Shown: positions 42,354 through 51,226 of the stretch, in pieces | Layout of the letters: every line of letters starts with the position of its first letter | Position numbering within the stretch: the first letter of the stretch is position 1 | NCBI GenBank assembly: GCA_017379015.1 | Contig: JAFNXN010000004.1 | Location: forward strand, 1-64,000 | Reading direction: 5' to 3' | DNA from: Alistipes sp. | GTDB taxonomy: Bacteria > Bacteroidota > Bacteroidia > Bacteroidales > Rikenellaceae | DNA: 64,000 bases | Made by a program: the position numbers and the translations under genes | Notes under the pieces: model-generated | Seen by the model: the letters and a program-made list of their open reading frames with translations, nothing else | Told to the model about the DNA's origin: nothing | Database searches by the model: none

Positions 42354-42789
42354 ATATCGAACAGCGATTTAAAGGGTTATTCAACGGATTATACTCGGGA
42401 TAGTCGTCGCAGTGGACATTTAGATGCTCACTTAGGCGACGTGAGAGGGTTGACGCCTTGCGGCGTAGACGAAGCCAGAGCCTACGATCGTGCTCATTCA
42501 TCGAAGAGCTACGCGACTGCGACTCGTGGCACTCGTAGCAGCGAGAGTCCAAATGGGGGTGGACAACATAACGACACCATGCCGCCAAGGCGGGAAGGAC
42601 ATAGTCGCTAAGCAGTGTCGGATAACGCTTAGCGATAAGAGCCTCATAGAGCGTTGCGCCGAGGATGGGTCTTACGTAGCACTCCTCAGCCTCAAGGATA
42701 TCAAACTCAGTGATAACCTCCTTTCTCACTAGCTCCTCGCCACTAAAGGCTAGCGACACCACCTCGCTAGGGGTAATTAACAAATTCAT
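42328..42789 (-). CDS. probable phage head-tail adaptor
   Basis: A 153-residue protein, mainly helical. The N-terminus MNLLITPSEVVSLAFSGEEL and the segment FDILEAEECYVRPILGATLY (about 29-48) resemble small head-tail connector or DUF6712-like proteins of Bacteroides phages, in which such a helix pair sits under the portal. The position right after the portal supports this. The C-terminal half is rich in Arg, Ser and Asn. Assignment rests on layout and weak motif likeness. Confidence 0.55.
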   Translation of the reverse strand: MNLLITPSEVVSLAFSGEELVRKEVITEFDILEAEECYVRPILGATLYEALIAKRYPTLLSDYVLPALAAWCRYVVHPHLDSRCYECHESQSRSSSMNEHDRRLWLRLRRKASTLSRRLSEHLNVHCDDYPEYNPLNNPLNRCSIYGDIVQIF

Positions 42790-42792
42790 AGT

Positions 42793-44019
42793 CTACTCAA
42801 TTGAACGAATGTTATACTTGGTGATCTGCGCCAAAAAGGGCTGCTGCTCGGGGTCATTCTCGTTGTAGTCAAGCCCATCTGCTTTGCGCGCCTCCCAGAT
42901 GCGCATATATAGCGGCTTCGAGCGCGTTGGCGGGCGGTTTACAATCTCTAGCGACGAGGCATCAACCTTAAGCGTGCGGCTGATAATATCGCGTATAGGC
43001 TCTAAGAGCTGCTCCTGCTCACTAAGTATCAGAGTGTTAAGTGCTACCTCATACTCGTGCAAGATACGATCGGTAGAGAACCCCGACGAGTAGTCAAGGC
43101 CACTCAGCGAGCGAAACCACGAATGGGCAACCACAAGATCCGATTCCGACTGCTCGTGCAGCTTGCTCCAGTCGCCATCCGAGCTGGTGTCGATGGGTAT
43201 AAAGCGCGAGCTGTCACCCTCGGCATTGTCGCGCAACACAAAGAGCACCTGTCCAGGATTGCCCGAAAAACGCTCCTCTGCCATACGCACCAGCCTATCT
43301 GCCTCCTCCTCGTTATCCACAGCACCATCGAGCATCATCACGCCCGAGAGTTGGAAGGAGTTGTCAAGGCGAGCGATATTCCACTTATCCGTCTTATAGA
43401 GTATCGCTGCTGCACCCATTCCCGCGATGTAGGGTGCTACACCGTAGTGCGAGAACATAGGCTCGTAGTCCTTGTAGTGCACAATGCTGCGGAGCGTGCC
43501 ATCGTCCTGAAGCTCAAAGTTAGGATAAAGCGGCAACGAACGCGCCTCGGAGGGTCGATACAAACGCCAATCGTGGTGGAGTATAACATGCTCTGAATCA
43601 CGCGCTAGACGACACGAAGAGGCATCTACATGGTAGAGCGAAAGAAACGTATGCGAGGGGTCGGTGACCACCTCCATGAAGGCATTTCCGAACATTGCCT
43701 CGTCGAGCGATAGGCGCGCAATGACGCTGCGCAGCGTCTCTCCCGAGCCATTGGCATGGCGGATAATATCTCCAAGGATAGGTATCGACTCGTCGTAGGC
43801 GACTCCCTTGCCAGCGATATAGTCTGCCTTATCATTAATAATGCGTCGGTGTGTCACGCAGCGTCGCGCCATGAGCGAGAGGGCGTAAGGCAGCATATTA
43901 TCATCGCCCCAGAGCCACACCTTGTCGTTTGATAGCCTACCACCCTCCACCGAGCCCAGAAGAGGCTCGGTGAGGTTACGGGTGGCGGCAATGCGAGTTA
44001 CTCTCTTTTCACAAGACAT
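42793..44019 (-). CDS. phage portal protein
   Basis: The portal forms the twelve-fold ring through which DNA enters and leaves the head. The 408-residue protein shows portal features: an N-terminal wing (GDDNMLPYALSLMARRCVTH, YIAGKGVAYDE), the LSLDEAMFGNAFMEVVTDP strand pair, the crown/stem region (YKTDKWNIARLDNSFQLSGV, RLVRMAEERFSGNPGQVLFV), and DLVVAHSWFRSLSGLDYS near 290-310. No stop or frameshift is seen. It follows the capsid gene by 18 bases. Confidence 0.85.
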   Translation of the reverse strand: MSCEKRVTRIAATRNLTEPLLGSVEGGRLSNDKVWLWGDDNMLPYALSLMARRCVTHRRIINDKADYIAGKGVAYDESIPILGDIIRHANGSGETLRSVIARLSLDEAMFGNAFMEVVTDPSHTFLSLYHVDASSCRLARDSEHVILHHDWRLYRPSEARSLPLYPNFELQDDGTLRSIVHYKDYEPMFSHYGVAPYIAGMGAAAILYKTDKWNIARLDNSFQLSGVMMLDGAVDNEEEADRLVRMAEERFSGNPGQVLFVLRDNAEGDSSRFIPIDTSSDGDWSKLHEQSESDLVVAHSWFRSLSGLDYSSGFSTDRILHEYEVALNTLILSEQEQLLEPIRDIISRTLKVDASSLEIVNRPPTRSKPLYMRIWEARKADGLDYNENDPEQQPFLAQITKYNIRSIE

Positions 44020-44037
44020 AGCCTTAGACTTTTAACG

Positions 44038-45000
44038 TTACGCAAAACTTGCCAATGAGACAATGTTACCATCAATGATCTCGCAGCCCACCATAAATGT
44101 AGCACGCTGGCGGTTCTCCATCTCGTCTGGGTTGTACCACATGCGCACCTCGGAGCCTGGATAATCGGCAGTATTTACCGCCATCACAAGGTTACGACGA
44201 TCGGTGAGGATACAGTAGTCGCTATTGCCGATGCGCTCAGCAGGAAGATACTGCGAGATACCCATGTCGATGAGCTTAATGCCATGGAACGATAGCTCTC
44301 TGCGGCCCGTGCTAAGGTCGTTATAGGCAGCATCAGCACCGCAAGAGTCGAGATACTGCTCATACGCATCATAGACATTTGACGTTACAAGGAAGACTAG
44401 GTTGCCCTCGCTCTTAAGAGCCTTTAGCTCGGGCGACGACTCGGTCCACATACGATTTAGGATCGTGAGGATACTCTCGGGTGAGATCTCCACCGACGGG
44501 AAGTCGATATGCACCACATCGTCATCGGTAAGGATCTTAACGAGCAAGCCATCGAACTTGTTGTAGATATCTGACTCTACGTCGCCAATCCACATCGACA
44601 CACGTAGGCTCTCGGCAATAGCTGCGCGGAACATCTCTGTTTCCGCCTGCTCAAGCTCGCTGCCAGTGAGGTCGTCGAGATTGACATCGGCACGTCCGGT
44701 GATAAGCTCATATACCTGATTGAAGTACTCCGATGCTGAGAAGCCAACCTCAGCCTTTACCTTCGTAAGCTCGATTTGCTTCTGAAAGCGATTTGCCGAA
44801 CTGCCACCATTCCAGCCGGGGGTATACTCCTGAAGAATATCGTTATGTGGGCTCCATAGCTGGATGGTGGTTGGCACTGGCATGTTATATAGCACACGGA
44901 TGCCAAGCTGCTCGGCGTTCTCGGCTGAGAACATTGGACGGAAGAAGATAGTCTCAAGTTCGCGACCCTTGTAGGTCTTAGGATTTTCGATAAGTCCCAT
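44038..45000 (-). CDS. major capsid-like protein
   Basis: A 320-residue protein lying between the prohead protease and the portal, where the major capsid gene is expected. The sequence has a helical segment rich in acidic residues (about 105-140: DLDDLTGSELEQAETEMF-like), beta-rich middle (DDVVHIDFPSVEISPESILT, LVFLVTSNVYDAYEQYLDSC) and a C-terminal end (RMWYNPDEMENRQRATFMVG, then CEIIDGNIVSLASF) that resembles the P-domain tail of HK97-fold capsids. I infer rather than recognise the fold. The upstream protease has a separate reading frame, so no fused scaffold is present. Confidence 0.65.
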   Translation of the reverse strand: MGLIENPKTYKGRELETIFFRPMFSAENAEQLGIRVLYNMPVPTTIQLWSPHNDILQEYTPGWNGGSSANRFQKQIELTKVKAEVGFSASEYFNQVYELITGRADVNLDDLTGSELEQAETEMFRAAIAESLRVSMWIGDVESDIYNKFDGLLVKILTDDDVVHIDFPSVEISPESILTILNRMWTESSPELKALKSEGNLVFLVTSNVYDAYEQYLDSCGADAAYNDLSTGRRELSFHGIKLIDMGISQYLPAERIGNSDYCILTDRRNLVMAVNTADYPGSEVRMWYNPDEMENRQRATFMVGCEIIDGNIVSLASFA

Positions 45001-45047
45001 AGTAATAGTGTTTTAGTTGGTTAATTAAGTGTTAAAATTGGGTTTGT

Positions 45048-46217
45048 TTACCTCATCTTGAGGAGTTGAGCATCGCGCTCATAGGCCTGCGTTCGGGCAC
45101 TCAGCGTAAGGTCCAAGGGCGAAGGGTCCTGCTTGGTCTTAACCTCTGTCGGGCGAGCCCCCTTCTGCCCCTCGTCGAAAGCCACTGTCGAGGGCTTTAC
45201 GTCGGCGTGAGCCTGCATGCGAGGGATGTAGTTGATATCGTCATCTACCGATGGGTGCTCCTTGTCGTCGTCGATACCGATCGAGCGAATCAGGGCTCTT
45301 ATGCCACTCAACGTGCGCTCGGCGAGAGTGGGTTTCTCGTCGCGCTTAGCTTCGGACGAAGCGATAAATCTATCTGCAAGTCCCTCGGCAATAACCTCCT
45401 CGGGCGATAGCCAGCGTCCACGACCTCCATTTGCCGACATCAGGTCGAGGATCTCCTCAACGCTGCGTCCCGAGTGCTGGGCATATACCTCTGCAATACG
45501 GCGGTCGGTCTGATGTAGCATCTCAACCTCTGCCTGTAGCTCATCGGCATTCCCTTCGGTCGAGCAGAGCGACTTATGGATGAGATAGAGCGACGTGGAT
45601 GCAATCTCTCGACACCCGGGTGATGCCGCCTGAGCTACGATTGTTGCTGCCGACGCTGTGTAGCCATAACATCGTGTGGTGACCTGAGCACCCGTCGAGC
45701 GCAACGCCTCGTAGATGAGCAGAGCGTCGTTCACATCGCCACCCGTTGAGCGAATATTGACGATGATGTGACTATTGCTAATATCGGCAATATCGGCTAC
45801 CGACTCCTTAAATCGTTCGTAGGTTGCCACTCGATGTTCGGGATTCTCGAATTGCCACTCCTCGCTGAGTCCAATAGTTCCCTCGATGTCGATAATCGTG
45901 CAGTCGACCTCGTTTTTAATCTTGATTTGTGGGTTCATGTGTTTTAGGTTTAACTTTAGTTTGTCGACCTCGTAGACAGCTTGTCGGGCAGTTGAGTAGG
46001 AGCAGTGTAGGATATCAGATGCCTGTTCCATGGCACTACAGCGTCTAAATCCTCGACTACACATAAGCTCAACATAGCGATGTATGGCTCGTGCCCGAAG
46101 CTTCGACTGATCGACCAGTTCATATTTTGTTATCATCCCAATGAGGCGTTCATAGCGACGCGAAGGGCGGGCAGAAGATCCACCATGGATCTCCCGACAA
46201 GAGTTACAAGAGGTCAT
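45048..46217 (-). CDS. ClpP-like prohead protease with N-terminal helix-turn-helix extension
   Basis: A 389-residue protein. Residues from about 94 (MNPQIKIKNEVDCTIIDIEG) form a ClpP-type serine protease: NIRSTGGDVNDALLIYEAL, the nucleophile region GYTASAATIVAQAAS, and the histidine in LYLIHKSLCS. In phages this class cleaves scaffold and capsid. The last 90 residues look like a flexible scaffold-like tail. Residues 1-93 are an unusual extension: a CNSC pair, basic helices and MEQASDILHCSYSTARQAVY, which resembles a helix-turn-helix. An internal start at 45938 would give the protease alone, so the extension may be a separate fused domain, perhaps the remnant of a DNA-recognition protein. Confidence 0.75.
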   Translation of the reverse strand: MTSCNSCREIHGGSSARPSRRYERLIGMITKYELVDQSKLRARAIHRYVELMCSRGFRRCSAMEQASDILHCSYSTARQAVYEVDKLKLNLKHMNPQIKIKNEVDCTIIDIEGTIGLSEEWQFENPEHRVATYERFKESVADIADISNSHIIVNIRSTGGDVNDALLIYEALRSTGAQVTTRCYGYTASAATIVAQAASPGCREIASTSLYLIHKSLCSTEGNADELQAEVEMLHQTDRRIAEVYAQHSGRSVEEILDLMSANGGRGRWLSPEEVIAEGLADRFIASSEAKRDEKPTLAERTLSGIRALIRSIGIDDDKEHPSVDDDINYIPRMQAHADVKPSTVAFDEGQKGARPTEVKTKQDPSPLDLTLSARTQAYERDAQLLKMR

Positions 46218-46244
46218 TTTTGAGAGTTTTAGTTATTGTAAATA

Positions 46245-48569
46245 CTAGTCACGTGTGGTGCGGCGAAAGAGGCATGTTGCCACACCGCGCTTCGCATCAT
46301 ACTCCTCTATCGAGTAGAGCGTATATAGCGACGATCCCCCCTCCGTAGCGAGCCTAAATAGCGAGCGAATATTAGGCGTTGAGAGGTTCAGATCAAAAAG
46401 CGACAGATACTCCACTGGCTCAAGACGTATCTTGCAGCGTAGCGATCCACGCTCTACAGCCTCAGTGAGTTCAGAGTCGTAGTGACGGTGCAGGCCCTGA
46501 CATCCATCGCGATCTTCAAAGCATAGTGTGCTCCCTCGTTCAGGGCTGTGGAACGCCGCATAGGGATAGCTCTGCTTTGAGCTATATGCCACCCAACACT
46601 CGTCGCTGGGCAACTCCGCCATACCATGATAGAGCACCACACGAGGATCTACGTAGTCACTTTGCGGCATATCCCTATCGCCAACAACGAGTATCTTAGC
46701 CGAGGGCACCGAGCCAACCATCTCACCTAGCGAGATCGTGGGCAGGAAGAGAGGGTTGGGGCGTGAGTCTACACCCTGCTTTGTACCATAGCTCACAAAG
46801 GACCTAGTCCACTCACCCAGCTTACCATCACTAGCCACATTGCGCCTCTCGACAACGCCATCGTTCGAGGCATAGAGCAATCGAAAGTGCTGAAAGTTTT
46901 GTGGTGCTCCCTCCACAATGCTCCACCCTTCGGCAAGCTGACGACTGCGCCAGTCGACAATCTCGGAATGGAAGAACTCGTCGTAAGGCTCGATATAGAT
47001 CGTGCGCGAACTATCATGCGAGTATATGCAAAGGTTAAACATGTGGGCGATGGCCTCTAAGAGCTGCTGTTGCGAAATATCGTGGTTTGCCACATCGGCA
47101 AATGTTATCTGATCGCCATAACCCACCGAGCCACCAAAAATAGTTTGCACGCTACAACCCGATCTTAGCGTAAGCTGTTGCCCAGGCTCAGCACCGCTAA
47201 ACGAGATATTATCAAAGAGCGCGTGCGGTGAGGCCCCAAGGCTTTGGTATGCAGTTCTCACTACAAACTCTATGTCGCGTCTGCCTCGCTGCTCAACAAA
47301 GCCATGATATATCGCCCAATCACCCGTATATAGACGATAGTTAGGCTCGCTCTTAAGCTTGACAAAGAGCTTTGTTGCGACTGTAGTAGCCCCCATATTG
47401 CGTATCGTGCTAATGGGTCCCGACACCGCGCCAATGTTTGTCAGCATATAGTCGCAACTATCATCGTAGTCGAATATAAAGAGCTTATAACTAACATTTG
47501 GTTGCAGCGCCGAAGCCTGATTGACGTAGGGGTTTTCAAGCTTTAGCTCTATGTTGCACCCCGAGCCTAGGTATATTCGATCGAAGCCTGCAAGATAGCG
47601 ACTCGAGGCGATACGATAGTCGGTTGTGTAGCGCACCCTATATTCGAACGACACACTAACCTCGTGTCGAGGGGTAAACATTGGCACACCATCGACAAAC
47701 TGCAATGCACCACCATTGTTATATGCCCCGAGCATCATATTACCCTCTTGATCCATAGCCGTAGGATCCGTCGTGTCGACAATAGCTCCAAGGTTTAGCG
47801 ACGAGGGTGGTTGCGAGGCAAAGACAAAGCCGCTACTATCTGCCGTAGCAGTGCTGTCATACGTACGGAACGCCTTAAAACCCATACTCTGATCAGCAAG
47901 TCTACCATCCCTATTTTTGAACGCTCCACTTATCATCACTCGCCCAGCGAGATCGCCATCGAGCCACCTACTACAGATCTTATATCCCGCCCTCGAGGCT
48001 ATCGCTTGTAGGATGTGTCGAAGGCTTAGGAAGGGGTGGTAGTCATTTGGCATAAGCACACGTTGTTCACTCCACAACCCCGCCACGTTAGGCTCAGGAT
48101 AGGTATCACGCACAATGGGCAGAAAACGTAGAGCCTTATCGTCCTCCCACGACCTCTCGATATCGAGAAGATCCATCTGCATCGCAACCTCCACAGCCGA
48201 CTCATTAAGTCTGGTATTTGCCACCTGATCAGCCCAATCGCTACCTCCCGAACGGATGCGCAGTCGATAGTGGCGCACACCATCGCGCAGCTCGGTGGCA
48301 AGAAGCACAGCATGACCCTCAAAGAGCTCAGCACCATCCAACATCAGCGAGGCTTGATGAAGCCGCCTATTGAAGCCAGCAGCAGTCTGGATATCAAAGG
48401 CATGGCGCATCACCCTATCACTAGTTGGTGTCGACACCACCTCCACTACTACCTCTGAGCCACTACGCCACTCATCAATCGAGTGCAGTTTTCGAGCATC
48501 GTAACCCGGCAACGCAACATCCTCACTACGCAACAGAAGCTCCACGCCATCAATCTTAAGAGTCATCAT
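46245..48569 (-). CDS. phage tail hub/baseplate-like protein
   Basis: A 774-residue protein. The order of domains resembles the large tail proteins of Bacteroides siphophages: an N-terminal beta domain (LKIDGVELLLRSEDVALPGY), a segment HPFLSLRHILQAIASRAGYK (about 175-200), a long beta-rich carbohydrate-binding-like part (about 270-440: SFEYRVRYTTDYRIASSRYL, LFIFDYDD) and a hub-like part near 500-560 (SQQQLLEAIAHMFNLCIYSH). It would lie at the tail tip and contact the cell. Its start overlaps the previous stop by four bases (ATGA). No tape-measure gene is nearby, which is odd for such a protein. Confidence 0.62.
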   Translation of the reverse strand: MMTLKIDGVELLLRSEDVALPGYDARKLHSIDEWRSGSEVVVEVVSTPTSDRVMRHAFDIQTAAGFNRRLHQASLMLDGAELFEGHAVLLATELRDGVRHYRLRIRSGGSDWADQVANTRLNESAVEVAMQMDLLDIERSWEDDKALRFLPIVRDTYPEPNVAGLWSEQRVLMPNDYHPFLSLRHILQAIASRAGYKICSRWLDGDLAGRVMISGAFKNRDGRLADQSMGFKAFRTYDSTATADSSGFVFASQPPSSLNLGAIVDTTDPTAMDQEGNMMLGAYNNGGALQFVDGVPMFTPRHEVSVSFEYRVRYTTDYRIASSRYLAGFDRIYLGSGCNIELKLENPYVNQASALQPNVSYKLFIFDYDDSCDYMLTNIGAVSGPISTIRNMGATTVATKLFVKLKSEPNYRLYTGDWAIYHGFVEQRGRRDIEFVVRTAYQSLGASPHALFDNISFSGAEPGQQLTLRSGCSVQTIFGGSVGYGDQITFADVANHDISQQQLLEAIAHMFNLCIYSHDSSRTIYIEPYDEFFHSEIVDWRSRQLAEGWSIVEGAPQNFQHFRLLYASNDGVVERRNVASDGKLGEWTRSFVSYGTKQGVDSRPNPLFLPTISLGEMVGSVPSAKILVVGDRDMPQSDYVDPRVVLYHGMAELPSDECWVAYSSKQSYPYAAFHSPERGSTLCFEDRDGCQGLHRHYDSELTEAVERGSLRCKIRLEPVEYLSLFDLNLSTPNIRSLFRLATEGGSSLYTLYSIEEYDAKRGVATCLFRRTTRD

Positions 48570-49555
48570 AGCTCACCCCCTTTCCACTCCTCTTCAATCT
48601 CTAGCACCACCTGTCGAATCTCGCCGTGTGAGCCGTACTCTATTGTGCGGGTTAGCAACTCTATGGGCACAAGCTCTCCACCCTTCAACTCATAGACATG
48701 CGTTGCAGCGATAATACCCTTGATGCGCTCCAGCTCCTCGGGCGACTCGAATGCTGAACATAGGCGCACCCTGCGTCGCGCATTGCGAAGTTTTGCGACA
48801 AGCTCTGTCGAGGTGGCATACTGATCAATATCGACACGATCGGCAAGGCGGAGCTCACGAGGAAAGGTGTAGCTCTCAATACCCCCTAGCCAGTTACGCC
48901 ACAGAAGCGTAGGTCCTGAACTTTGCACAGTGCTGAGCGTAAAGTTAAGCCTTCTAAAGAGCGTCGTAGAGTTGTAAATATTCACCTCAACGCGGCTAGC
49001 AACAACTGGCAATTGTCTGGCAGAGATCATCACATCAACTATCTGAGGCTCACCGCTAAACGTAATGTTATAACGACGTGATCCAATAGGCGCATAGGCA
49101 ATAATCTGAATGTCGACCGGCTGTGGAGCGTATAGTGTGAAGAGTATCGGCTCGCCACGCTTAACAACCATTTGCGACTCCTGAGCCCCATCTACGTCGA
49201 ACCTTGTCGTGAGCATTTTGGGCTGAGATAGATCGAACGACTCGCCAAGCACCAGACACTGGGGCGACATCACGCCATTAGCCGACACCGATACGATCTT
49301 CGACACTGGCGAAGGGGTTATACTATGCGATGATGACAAACTAATAGTTGGCTGCACGAGCGATCTTAGGTAGGGAGCAATGTCGATCGTCGCCTCGCTA
49401 GTCTGATAGAGCATCTTCTCGCCAACAACCTCCCCTGCCGTAGAGTCGTAGATTTTTACGAGTAGATCTTGAGGCTCGGCATCTTCTGTTGCAAAGCTGT
49501 AGAGCAGAGGTTCTCTGAACGAAGAGCCCATCTTTGGGGTTACAAGAAACTGCAT
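48566..49555 (-). CDS. probable phage distal-tail-type protein
   Basis: A 329-residue beta-rich protein, the first gene of the block. FREPLLYSFATEDAEPQDLL near the N-terminus and LLWRNWLGGIESYTFPRELR (about 218-237) resemble tail-tip proteins of Bacteroides phages that sit next to the hub. The mid region (VSKIVSVSANGVMSPQCLVL, RVEVNIYNSTTLFRRLNFTL) is Ig-like. Function is inferred from neighbour and motif. It is preceded by a leader of about 230 bases with a consensus promoter. Confidence 0.55.
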   Translation of the reverse strand: MQFLVTPKMGSSFREPLLYSFATEDAEPQDLLVKIYDSTAGEVVGEKMLYQTSEATIDIAPYLRSLVQPTISLSSSHSITPSPVSKIVSVSANGVMSPQCLVLGESFDLSQPKMLTTRFDVDGAQESQMVVKRGEPILFTLYAPQPVDIQIIAYAPIGSRRYNITFSGEPQIVDVMISARQLPVVASRVEVNIYNSTTLFRRLNFTLSTVQSSGPTLLWRNWLGGIESYTFPRELRLADRVDIDQYATSTELVAKLRNARRRVRLCSAFESPEELERIKGIIAATHVYELKGGELVPIELLTRTIEYGSHGEIRQVVLEIEEEWKGGEL

Positions 49556-49792
49556 AATATTAAATATTTTAATTTTAATGTATTAAACTAATCTATCAAT
49601 TTTATAACAAGCTACATATCGAGCTAACTAAGAGTGTTTATAACCTGATGAATAAATGTCAATATCAGTTAATAACACAATGTATATATCTTATTTATAA
49701 TATTTTACACATGTTCACAACTCTTAAAACTGGTGTTCATAACCACAATTCGTGAAGGTGTATCGCCATCACTTTGTAGCGGTTTGACAGTG

Positions 49793-49823
49793 CAAATATA
49801 CAACATCAAAAAGCGTTTGTCAA
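49793..49823 (-). promoter_or_regulatory. promoter of the phage-like block
   Basis: On the minus strand TTG at 49821-49823, a 20-base spacer and TATATTTG at 49793-49800 form a full Bacteroidota-type promoter. The transcript would have a leader of about 230 bases before the first gene at 49555. The presence of a host-type promoter means the block can be transcribed by the host sigma factor. Confidence 0.7.
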
Positions 49824-50001
49824 GACTTTTTGTTAAATATTTTTACCATAATTTTTGGAAACAAATCAAACTATTTAACCATCAATGATTTATACGCACA
49901 GGTCAAGTAAATCTTCCATTGACCCAACGCTTCTACAGCCAAAGAGGAGGAAAAGAGAAAGAAAGAGGGAGTCGGATAGGCTAAGAATCAAAAATAATCG
50001 T

Positions 50002-50009
50002 TATATTTG
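50002..50009 (+). promoter_or_regulatory. -7 box of prfA
   Basis: TATATTTG fits TAnnTTTG, 39 bases before the prfA ATG. No TTG at the usual -33 distance. Confidence 0.6.
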
Positions 50010-50048
50010 CGCGGGAAATAATAATTCAAAGAAGTATAAAGTAGCACT

Positions 50049-51134
50049 ATGGCTGATAATTCAATACTAATTCGCCTCGACGGTCTACGTCTTAAGTATG
50101 AGGAGATAGGTCAAAAGCTCACTGACCCAGAGGTGATTGCTGACGTAAAACAGTTTATCCAGCTCACCAAGGAGTACAAGGAGCTAGAGCCCATAATCGA
50201 GACATCTGAGCGTTTCCGCACAGCGATAGCAAACCTTGCCGAGGCAAAGGATGTTTTTGCAAACGAGAAGGATGAGGACTTCCGCGAGATAGCTCGCGAG
50301 GAGATCGCAACCCTTGAGCCCGCAATCGAGAAGATGGAGGAGGAGATTAAGCTCCTACTCATCCCCAAGGATCCACAGGACGAGAAGAACGCCATTGTCG
50401 AGATCCGTGGTGGTACAGGTGGCGACGAGGCTGCAATCTTTGCTGGCGACTTGCTACGCATGTACACCAAATATATCGAGTCTAAGGGCTGGCGTTACGA
50501 GATCACATCATCGTCGGATGGTGCAGCTGGTGGCTATAAGGAGGTTGTGCTCAAGGTTACTGGTCAGAGCGTTTATGGCACTCTGAAGTATGAGTCTGGC
50601 GTACACCGCGTACAGCGCGTGCCACAGACCGAGACACAGGGTCGTGTTCACACCTCGGCAGCATCAGTAGCAGTACTCCCCGAGGCTGAGGAGTTCGATA
50701 TCGAGATCTCGATGAACGACATCCGCAAGGATATATTCTGTGCATCGGGTCCTGGTGGACAGTCTGTAAATACCACCTACTCGGCAATCCGTCTTACCCA
50801 TATCCCTACGGGAATCGTCGTGCAGTGCCAGGATCAGAAGTCACAGCTCAAGAACTTCGACAAGGCATTCGAGGAGCTTCGTACTCGCGTCTTCAACCTC
50901 GAGTACTCGAAGTATCTCGACGAGATCGCCTCGAAGCGTAAGACAATGGTGTCGACGGGTGACCGCTCGGCGAAGATCCGTACATACAACTACCCACAGG
51001 GACGAATTACCGATCACCGTATCAACTACACCATCTACAACCTATCAGCATTTATGGATGGTGACATTCAGGATGTCATCGATCAGTTGATTGTAGCCGA
51101 AAATGCTGAGCGTCTTAAGGAGAGCGAGTTGTAG
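50049..51134 (+). CDS. prfA: peptide chain release factor 1
   Basis: RF1 ends translation at UAA and UAG. The 361-residue protein has the N-terminal coiled domain, the codon-recognition loop in VPQTETQGRVHTSA (PxT type, here PQT, where PAT or PVT is common) and the peptidyl-hydrolysis loop SGPGGQSVNTTYSAIRLTH with GGQ. Length and layout are normal. It has its own promoter and terminator and is not part of the following operon. Confidence 0.97.
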   Translation: MADNSILIRLDGLRLKYEEIGQKLTDPEVIADVKQFIQLTKEYKELEPIIETSERFRTAIANLAEAKDVFANEKDEDFREIAREEIATLEPAIEKMEEEIKLLLIPKDPQDEKNAIVEIRGGTGGDEAAIFAGDLLRMYTKYIESKGWRYEITSSSDGAAGGYKEVVLKVTGQSVYGTLKYESGVHRVQRVPQTETQGRVHTSAASVAVLPEAEEFDIEISMNDIRKDIFCASGPGGQSVNTTYSAIRLTHIPTGIVVQCQDQKSQLKNFDKAFEELRTRVFNLEYSKYLDEIASKRKTMVSTGDRSAKIRTYNYPQGRITDHRINYTIYNLSAFMDGDIQDVIDQLIVAENAERLKESEL

Positions 51135-51172
51135 GCACAAAATAGCTTAGTAATCAATAGAATACACAAACA

Positions 51173-51211
51173 AAAGACGACCTCTCCTTTACCGAAGATT
51201 GGTCGTTTTTT
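51173..51211 (+). terminator. terminator of prfA
   Basis: AAAAGACGACC pairs with GGTCGTTTTTT around a loop of about 18 bases; the right arm is followed by T-rich sequence. Confidence 0.75.
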
Positions 51212-51226
51212 GTTACCAGCAAACCT

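Larger units (their letters stand above)
41528..49555 (-). mobile_element. prophage-like virion and lysis gene block
   Basis: Eight intact genes on one strand, in transcription order: tail-type protein, tail hub-like protein, ClpP-like prohead protease, capsid-like protein, portal, head-tail adaptor, holin, endolysin. Spacing is tight with three overlaps. No terminase, integrase, replication, repressor, tail-tube or tape-measure gene is present, and no flanking att repeat was found. Packing genes are in the reverse of the usual phage order (tail first, head later). Codon use is like that of the host genes, which suggests long residence. It lies between galE and prfA. Confidence 0.8.
49556..50048. 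other. intergenic leader between the phage-like block and prfA
   Basis: About 490 A/T-rich bases with no recognised gene. They hold the block's promoter, two similar words (GTGTTTATAACC at 49634 and GTGTTCATAACC at 49733, 99 bases apart) that could be operators, and the prfA -7 box at 50002-50009. A purine-rich tract (49938-49976) precedes prfA. Confidence 0.55.

Noticed and set aside
41363..50048. Attachment-site direct repeats flanking the phage-like block
   Set aside because: Only short words such as CTAAGAAT are shared by the two flanks (near 41415 and 49981). This is not more than chance in A/T-rich gaps, and no integrase is present.
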